In this document: positions 57,901-64,000 of the stretch, one piece after another | Layout: every line of letters starts with the position of its first letter | Position numbering within the stretch: the first letter of the stretch is position 1 | From: Calonectria ilicicola | Lineage: Eukaryota; Ascomycota; Sordariomycetes; Hypocreales; Nectriaceae | Direction of reading: 5' to 3' | Assembly (NCBI GenBank): GCA_020809705.1 | Contig: CP085833.1 | Coordinates: 5,084,001 to 5,148,000 of the forward strand | Length of the DNA stretch: 64,000 nt | Notes under the pieces: model-generated | What the model saw: the letters and a program-made list of their open reading frames with translations, nothing else | What the model was told of the DNA's origin: nothing | Database searches by the model: none | Program-made: the position numbers and the translations under genes

Positions 57901-60900
57901 ACTGAGGGATGAAATAAAGAAGTAAGCGACGCGAATTTCCCGCGTCTCGCATTTAAAAAGAATCGAGTTTCGTCTTATACGTTGCAGGGGTGAAGGTTGT
58001 TGCACCTCGAGTGTATTATGTTCAGTAGCAAAAATGACATCATCTTGCTGTGGATTGATCTCTACCATGACAACTCGACGCGTGGTATTGTATCGTTTGT
58101 TGGCCTCCCCATCAGGGTAAATCCTAGGAATGATGAGCGCGCCATTCTCAACATAGACCTCAGGCTCCAGGGACCAGAGCATTTCTCCAGGCTGGAGCTC
58201 CGCAGACCACTTGCTCATCATTTCCAGACGCAAAAGGTGTTCCGCAACCAAGGAAGTGGTGTTCTCGTTGATTCGGTCAATGTCCAATAGCTGGAGAGTG
58301 ATGTTGGGGTGCTCAGCTCGCACACATCGCCCAATGCCGTTAGTCATCTGCGAGTGAGGGTTCTCGGCTCTGGCTCCGGTGGTGAGCCAAAGAACAGTCT
58401 TGCCACGAGACCAAATCTTTTTCAGACCATCAAATTTCTGAGGAGAGTTAACAGCAAAAAGAGGCTCATCCAACTCCGTAAGAGAGATGACAGTGGTGCC
58501 ATCGACGAGGCCGTTCACGTTGAGCTCTTCAATAGATTGAACCCGACTTATAGCTGGGAATGCTCCTTTCAGAACCTTAACAAGGTTTCCAATCAGTCTG
58601 GATACCTTGAGAGTCTTGCCTCCTATAATCGTTAACCGCGGTGCGGTGGAGGCCCCTATGCTGGTAATATATGAAAGTGGCGAACGAAGCATCTCGATGC
58701 GTTCATCGACAGCCTGCGCGCAGAAGACATGCGTGTTCGTAAGATCATTGATGAGAGGCGTCCAAGTCTCAACACCGCCAAAGCCAGAGTCGATGAGCAA
58801 GGTATCCCACTGGGACAAACTTAGCACAGGACCCCATGGTCGTCCCGTCTCAGCACCAAGCCACCACCCCGGTAAACCACCCATAGTCAACCCAACTCGG
58901 AGAAGATTGTTGTCGACAATTTCGAGGACAACAATATAGCCACCGGGTCTTAGGAGACTGCGCACGTTTTTCATCATGGTATTCATATCCCCGGATGCGT
59001 GAAGGACATTTGAGCAAACAACGATGTCGTAAGTTCCCTCCTCGAAGCCTTGCAACTTAGGGCTCTTGTCCATGTCAAACGTCTTGTAGATCATGCGGTC
59101 TCCATAATCGTTGAATATATCCTTCGCTTTGTTGAAAAAGCTACTCGAGATATCAGTGCACGTGTATCGCGAGAATGCGTTGCCCAATGTCTTCAAAATT
59201 CGTTTCGTGGCACCTCCAGTTCCAGCACCTATTTTTTTTTTCGTCAGCGCCCTTTCATTCCCAAATATCTGTTTTCATTTATTGGAACATACCAACTTCG
59301 AAAATGTTCATACGAGGGTATCGGTGTGCAATCTGACCGACCATCTCTGCAATGTAATCATTCATGAGCGCGAGACCGAAGCCTTCCTCGAAGATTTGGT
59401 CTAGCATGGAGTCTTTAACCATATGTTGAAGAATAGTCGATCCAGATTTAATTGATGCTGGAAGATTCTCGCCGACAGATTGCAACATGCGAACAGAGAC
59501 GTCGTATTCATGCCTAAAAAGTTCGATGTTAATATTCTCGGATCCGTACAGCTCAATAATCACGTGTACTCACTCTTTTACGAGTTTAGTTATATATTCA
59601 TGTGTGTCATCCTTTGCGCTCACGGGAATGTGCGCATGCTCACCCCTTAGGACTAGTGCCACCATATGGGCAGCGTAGTTGTACAGATGGCGATAGTGGG
59701 GTAGTGATTTGGCCAGATCTTCCTCTGTGACGTCCTCGAGCAGCTTCCGGAAATAGTAGAATGCAATGCGCTCCTCAACAGCCATTAGATCAAAGTCCTC
59801 TTGAGTGTATTTCGCAGCCAACCCCGCCTCCTCGCCGTCTGGATTCGCCAGCTTGTAATCGAACCTCGAAAACAGGACTGCATCGTTGGAGGGGGTTGCA
59901 GGACTCAGAGAAACCACCTTGACGTCTTCCAGCTGCAAGAGGGTGTGGCTTGGCTCACCAACAAATAATTGAATATCTGCCAGAAGTCGGGCGCTTTGGT
60001 CCTGCTTGGTGACTGAAAGGAATCCAAGTTCAGTCTGCTTTCCGATCCCGTTAACAGTGAAGTAAGGATTGATAAGAATTGAGCGGATCGCCGTAGGAAG
60101 ATGCATATTCCACATTCTTTGATCACCGGGGCAGCTAAAAGCTGCGAAGCAAGTTTGTAGGGCTGTGTCAAGCATTCCTGGATGAACAACAAGACGATCC
60201 TCCCACTCTGTGCCTGATTGGTCCTCGATTGATCCCACTGCGTAGTCAGCCTTGCGCCTGATTTGCTTGACGCCGCGGAACGGCCACTCATAGTTGTAAC
60301 CGAGACCGGCAAGGAACTTGTAAAATCGGTCAGTAGAAACCTCGCTGAGGTTAAAATCTTCAATATCGACGCATGGCAATGTGTCAGGCTCCGGGGTTGC
60401 AATTGTCACCTCAATTGTGCAATCAGCGTTTGAAACCAAGACTGCATTGTGATCATGAGGAGTGCCCGAGTGACAAGAGAATTTAGCCACGATTCTAGCG
60501 TTCGAGCAGCGCAGAATCCTAAGATCAACAAGGGTCTCGATTTTACTATCATCCTCGTTGAAGACCAGCGGACGGTGGATCAGAAAATCCTTGATGGCAA
60601 TCAGACTTATGCTAGAGCCCTTGGCAAAAGCATTGATGGCTTCAATTGCCATGGCAACATACCCAGTGGCAGGAAGGATAATCTGATGCTGTATTTGATG
60701 ACCCATGAGCCAAGGGATCTCCTTCGGAGTCAAGATGTTCCGCCACTGTACAGCTTCAGTTGTTTCCCGATCATGACATCGCCTGCCAAGCAGCGGATGA
60801 TGCGGGTCCTGTGCAATCCTATACAAACCGGACGATCTGGATAGTGACATGAAACTTCTGGAGTGATCAAACGGATACTTGGGAAGACTTTCTAGAAAGC

Positions 60901-61111
60901 GTCTTGGAGTTGAGTCCCGCGATAGCGCTCGCTCAAAGTTGCCGAAGTCGACGGACCCTGGTCCAAAGTGAGTCCAGATGAAACCGAGAGCAGTGGAAAG
61001 CACCTGAACGTCATTCTTTGTGCGGGCCAAAAGTCCCGAATAAGGAGGTCTATCCTCCGCAAGCTCCTCGATTGTGTCCAGGCAAGGGGTTTTGAGCACT
61101 GGGTGATGCAC
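54962..61111 (-). pseudogene. Truncated hybrid PKS-NRPS (DH-MT-KR-ACP-partial C)
   Basis: Exons on minus: 61111-59574, 59513-59293, 59228-56666, 56604-about 54975. Introns 59573-59514, 59292-59229 (GTATGT..ATAG) and 56665-56605 (GTATGT..CTGAC..AAAG) rejoin family motifs: THEYITKLVKE/HEYD..VGENLP, FEVG/AGTGGAT, SIIA/ECFLARLRRIL. Domains: tail of AT and linker; dehydratase (His at 60698-60700, Asp in LDTALQ); C-methyltransferase (FEVGAGTGG); ketoreductase (GLSGELGQ, FSSTAAV, QSNYVAGN); carrier (GVDSLMAVE); condensation (HHIVADG). Such enzymes build a polyketide and condense it with an amino acid, giving tetramic acids or related products. KS, AT and all modules after C are missing. There is a frame break near 57620 and an in-frame TAG at 56114-56116 between carrier and C domain. 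The first codon of the relic is GTG, not a true start. It cannot make product as it stands. Confidence 0.93.
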
Positions 61112-61366
61112 AGTCAGTAGTTTGCCGAATCAGGTTAAATACCGGAGTTTATCGGGCCCCACTCAGCGCCGGCCGGAGTTTGTCGGAGTCGCACTCAGCA
61201 AGCGGCGCAATGCTGATCCTTAATTGAACGAACAAAGGGCTGAAGTCGGTCCGGACACATGACGGATTTATTAAGATAGGCAATTGACCACTTCATCATG
61301 ATTTGTTTGTTGGTTTAGTAAAGCAAAAAGGCTAACCCCCTTGTCATCCTCTCTGCGCTAAACAAC
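61112..61366. promoter_or_regulatory. Junction and enoyl reductase promoter with imperfect 27-bp direct repeat
   Basis: Two similar blocks, CCGGAGTTTATCGGG..ACTCAGC (61142-61167) and CCGGAGTTTGTCGGAG..ACTCAGC (61173-61199), lie in tandem. CGG triplets suggest sites for a zinc-cluster regulator. The PKS-NRPS homology ends at about 61111-61125. In intact clusters the synthase and the enoyl reductase often share such a divergent promoter, so the missing KS-AT was probably deleted between here and the present end. Confidence 0.5.
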
Positions 61367-62428
61367 ATGGCGACTCGTCTTCAATCGGCTCTGGTGGGAA
61401 CCACTGAGGGAACCATTAGCCTTGCTCATAGCTTGCCAATTCCTCAAGTCTCCGGGGACAGGGTTCTCATCAAAGTAAAAGCCGTCTCGGTTAACCCTGT
61501 TGACTCAAAAATGGCTGGCCCCTACATTACACCCGGAGCCGTCGCAGGGACCGATCTCTCAGGCGTCGTTGAGGAAGTTGGTCCCGACGTCACTCATGTC
61601 CAAGTCGGAGACCATGTCGCTACAGCAGTCATGGGTGAGAATCCTCTCAATCCTACCGTTGGTGCGTTTGCAGAGTACGCGACTGCCTCAGACAATCTAC
61701 TACTGAAACTTCCATCCAGCTTCAGCTTTGAGCAAGGGGCATCACTTCCAACCAGCTTTTTCACAGCCGGCCTTGCTCTGTTCCACAGCCTCGGCCTCCC
61801 TGGCGGGCCATTCGAGGTAAATTCCGATACAAAACCAGCAACAGTGTTTGTCTACGGTGGCTCTTCTGCAACCGGCACCGCCGCCATTCAACTGCTCAAG
61901 CTGGTCGGCTACGATATCATCACAACCTGCTCGCCCCACAACTTCGATCTTGTCCGAGCATACGGAGCGGACGCTGTATTTAACTACAAAGATCCTGACT
62001 GTGCAGCCAGGATCAAGAAGCATACTCGCAACGGTCTCAAATACGCCTTGGACTGTATCTCCACCTTGGCCAGCATGCAGTTCTGCTACCAAACATTGGG
62101 CCGCTCCGGAGGTAAATACACGGCGCTGGAACCTTTCTCGGAGTCGGTTGCCAAGACAAGACAAGTGGTTAAGCCGGACTGGGTTCTCACTCTGCAAGTG
62201 ATGGGCCACGAGATTGCGTGGCCGGAGCCGCATCACAGGCCAGCAGATCCTGATGTCGCAAAATTTGGCGATGCTTGGACAGGCATGCTCAACAGGCTCT
62301 TAGAGGAGGGTATCATCAAGTTTCATCCCCTCATGGTCAGGAAGGGTGGGCTCAGTAAAGTTTTGGAAAGCATTGGCGTTGTCGCATCAAAGAAGATATC
62401 TGGAAAGAAAGTTATTGTTTCACTATAG
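61367..62428 (+). CDS. Trans-acting enoyl reductase of a PKS-NRPS cluster (LovC/TenC/ApdC-like MDR family)
   Basis: The frame gives 353 intact residues without introns, starting at ATG 61367 in good context (CAACATGGC). An N-terminal GroES-like fold (VLIKVKAVSVNPVDSKM, GTDLSGVVEEVGPDV, VGDHVA) is followed by a Rossmann fold with VYGGSSATGTAAIQLLK for NADPH. Zinc ligands of alcohol dehydrogenases are absent, as in the trans-ER family. These stand-alone enzymes reduce the enoyl intermediate on the carrier of fungal reducing PKSs that lack an active ER domain. That matches the DH-MT-KR-ACP order of the adjacent relic, which has no ER. It is divergently placed 255 bases from the broken synthase. 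It is probably cytosolic. With its partner dead it is an orphan here, yet undamaged. Confidence 0.94.
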   Translation: MATRLQSALVGTTEGTISLAHSLPIPQVSGDRVLIKVKAVSVNPVDSKMAGPYITPGAVAGTDLSGVVEEVGPDVTHVQVGDHVATAVMGENPLNPTVGAFAEYATASDNLLLKLPSSFSFEQGASLPTSFFTAGLALFHSLGLPGGPFEVNSDTKPATVFVYGGSSATGTAAIQLLKLVGYDIITTCSPHNFDLVRAYGADAVFNYKDPDCAARIKKHTRNGLKYALDCISTLASMQFCYQTLGRSGGKYTALEPFSESVAKTRQVVKPDWVLTLQVMGHEIAWPEPHHRPADPDVAKFGDAWTGMLNRLLEEGIIKFHPLMVRKGGLSKVLESIGVVASKKISGKKVIVSL

Positions 62429-63715
62429 ATAGATACAGTTGCAATACCGTGAAATCTCACGAAATTCGTCAGTGCTGTGGGGATGTAACTTTCAGAAATC
62501 ATTACTATTTTCATAATTTGAAACTGTTAAGCACGGGAACATGGGGAACGCAGTCAGTCATGAGACATCCACTCTATTCGCTTACCACACAAATGCAATC
62601 TAGCCCCTTCTAAGGATAAATTTCGGTAATCCTTGATCGCGCCCTGAATGCTTAGTCTTCATCACTAGCTGAGAAAAAAATTCCTACCTTGTAGGGAAGT
62701 AGCATGCACTGAAGCGAAGGAAGTAGCTGGATTTGCATTTGGGATTTGCTATTCAAAATTCCATATCCGCTAGAATGTGTAAGTAACTCAGGTACTTGGA
62801 TTTTATTTAATTCAAGCAGATTAAAAGTTCTTGGGTGATTCAAGCTTTACTGAGGAAATGTCAATTAATTTTAATCCGTCTCCAAATCTGAATCCTAAAA
62901 GTATGGTCTACTAAATAGAACAATAACCAATACTTTTGGGTTCATATCTAAAAATCATACATTGAACACATCTCTTCTTAGTTTGACTCATTTTCTTATG
63001 CAATTTAATCATTTTCTTCATTTTTATAGTCATTGAGGTGTTAGATTATACCTACGCGGTCATGTCAAAATACGAACCGACTTGTGACACGTGGTTTTAG
63101 TTTGACCCACAGCGAGGTCTAAATTTAATTTCGCTTAATGTGATCAATGAAGACTAGTCGCCCTTGTCGCCTCCTTGTCGATGAGCATGGATAAGGCCAT
63201 TCAATAATTATTTGCAAGTGTGACACCAGCACCTGAATACAGACAGTTAACATGCTTCGAGCTGACGGGAAGTGGTTCTACATGATGTGGGTGGAGTGTC
63301 AGCATGGAGTGTCAGCACGGAGTTCTTCGGACTTTGTCGGTGGCGAGAACTTCTAGACGTTCATGATCACACCACATTACTAATAAGGGACCATTCATGT
63401 GTAACTACCAACCGAAAAGATGCAAGATTATGCATAGTTCCAGATATGGAACATGCGTTGTGTTGTTGAGGTGGGGAGTGAGCGGGATTGCAGCCTAGTG
63501 TCAAAAGTTCCGAGTAGCATGGTGATTTGCATAGGGCTTGGAATATATTTAAGCATTCCGGAAGTGCCATATCTATCAAGTGGAAAATAGGGACAGAGCT
63601 AACAACGAATATTACCATAGTTGCCGAAGTCACCATTTTTAGCACCTAAAGGTGATTATCATGATGGAGATTCAAGAACAAGTACTGATTAGTGAGAAGG
63701 TTCATCATCGCAAAT
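62429..63715. other. Intergenic DNA
   Basis: I see no supported gene in these 1.29 kb. Composition is normal to slightly AT-rich. A short direct repeat (ggagtgtcagca, twice) lies at about 63293-63318. Small frames at 62652-62843 and 63367-63645 have no recognisable features. Confidence 0.5.
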
Positions 63716-64000
63716 ATGCTGTCTCCACAACCCCGATTTCCCAATGCAGAATCCATCTTACATGGATACTTCTACTCTATGGTGGAGCTGGGCGTACTGC
63801 GGTTTTTTGTTGAGTGTCGTGTTTTTGGCGCCATCCCTGACGACGGCATAGCTTTGACCGAGCTGGCTGAGAAAACTGGCATTGAAGCTAAGCTATTGGA
63901 GCGATATGTGAACTTCTTAATTCCGGCAGAGGTGCTGAAGTCATCGGAACTGGGAAAAATCGAGCACACAGCCATATCGAAGAAGTTTCAGGAACCCATG
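63716..64000 (+). CDS. O-methyltransferase, N-terminal part (runs off the window)
   Basis: From ATG 63716 the frame is open to the window end (95 codons); an in-frame TGA at 63686-63688 limits the start. The sequence resembles the N-terminal dimerisation/winged-helix part of SAM-dependent O-methyltransferases: SILHGYFYSMVELGVLRFF, ALTELAEKTGIEAKLLERYVNFL (the ELA..TG helix-turn region), then EHTAISKKFQEP. The SAM-binding domain would lie beyond the window. Such enzymes commonly decorate products in polyketide clusters, and its position next to the enoyl reductase fits. An upstream exon cannot be ruled out. I cannot say whether the gene is complete. Confidence 0.72.
   Translation, partial: MLSPQPRFPNAESILHGYFYSMVELGVLRFFVECRVFGAIPDDGIALTELAEKTGIEAKLLERYVNFLIPAEVLKSSELGKIEHTAISKKFQEPM

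Noticed and set aside
59563..59573. TGA in the PKS between the DH and MT parts taken as a nonsense mutation
   Set aside because: A 60-base intron (59573-59514, GTGAGT..TTTAG) removes it and joins the conserved THEYITKLVKE/HEYD..VGENLP segment with the expected spacing.

Overview
The window is nuclear DNA of a filamentous ascomycete (Pezizomycotina); I cannot name the species. The evidence is the short GT..AG introns of 45-64 bases with fungal CTRAC-like branch sites, a DHA1-type MFS transporter, a reducing PKS-NRPS with a trans-enoyl reductase, and an AT-rich block full of C-to-T decayed repeats. That decay is the signature of repeat-induced point mutation (RIP).

Layout. (1) 1-6.3 kb is ordinary gene-bearing DNA: a small MITE-like element (290-386), an FMN-dependent alpha-hydroxy-acid oxidase ending in a PTS1-like SRL (1392-2540, +), and a four-exon MFS transporter (2871-4674, -), convergent with it. 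(2) About 6.33-54.97 kb is a repeat block, mostly RIP-decayed, built of nested Ty3/gypsy chromodomain retrotransposons of one superfamily, about 6.9 kb each. It also holds three pogo/Fot1-type DNA transposons and solo LTRs of other families. Target-site duplications (TSDs) give the order: F (from 8861) received D at 16685. D received C (21296-41972, TSD attcc) and E (46400-53298, TSD ataat). C received A (23564-30463, -) and B (33650-40547, +), which are almost identical and not RIPed. The TSDs of A and B are exchanged, which shows that the 3.2 kb between them was inverted by recombination between the two inverted copies. (3) 54.96-61.11 kb is a PKS-NRPS relic on the minus strand (DH-MT-KR-ACP-partial C), lacking KS-AT at one end and everything after the C domain at the other. 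(4) 61.4-62.4 kb is an intact divergent trans-enoyl reductase, followed by the start of an O-methyltransferase that runs off the window.

How the genes relate. Enoyl reductase, PKS-NRPS and O-methyltransferase are what remains of a secondary-metabolite cluster whose core synthase is dead. The oxidase and transporter on the far side of the repeat block may be former members of the same cluster, but that is inference. The most unusual content is in the retrotransposons. Each carries, just inside the 3' LTR and antisense to gag-pol, a 206-residue reading frame with a fungal Zn(II)2Cys6-type cysteine pattern followed by a predicted coiled coil. It overlaps the chromodomain end of pol tail-to-tail by 86 bases. 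Degenerate counterparts lie at the same place in the older elements C, D, E and F, which belong to several LTR subfamilies. The elements also show a Tf1/sushi-like self-priming layout, in which the primer-binding site is complementary to an LTR segment just downstream of a TATA box.

All alignments were done by eye; no search or computation was run.
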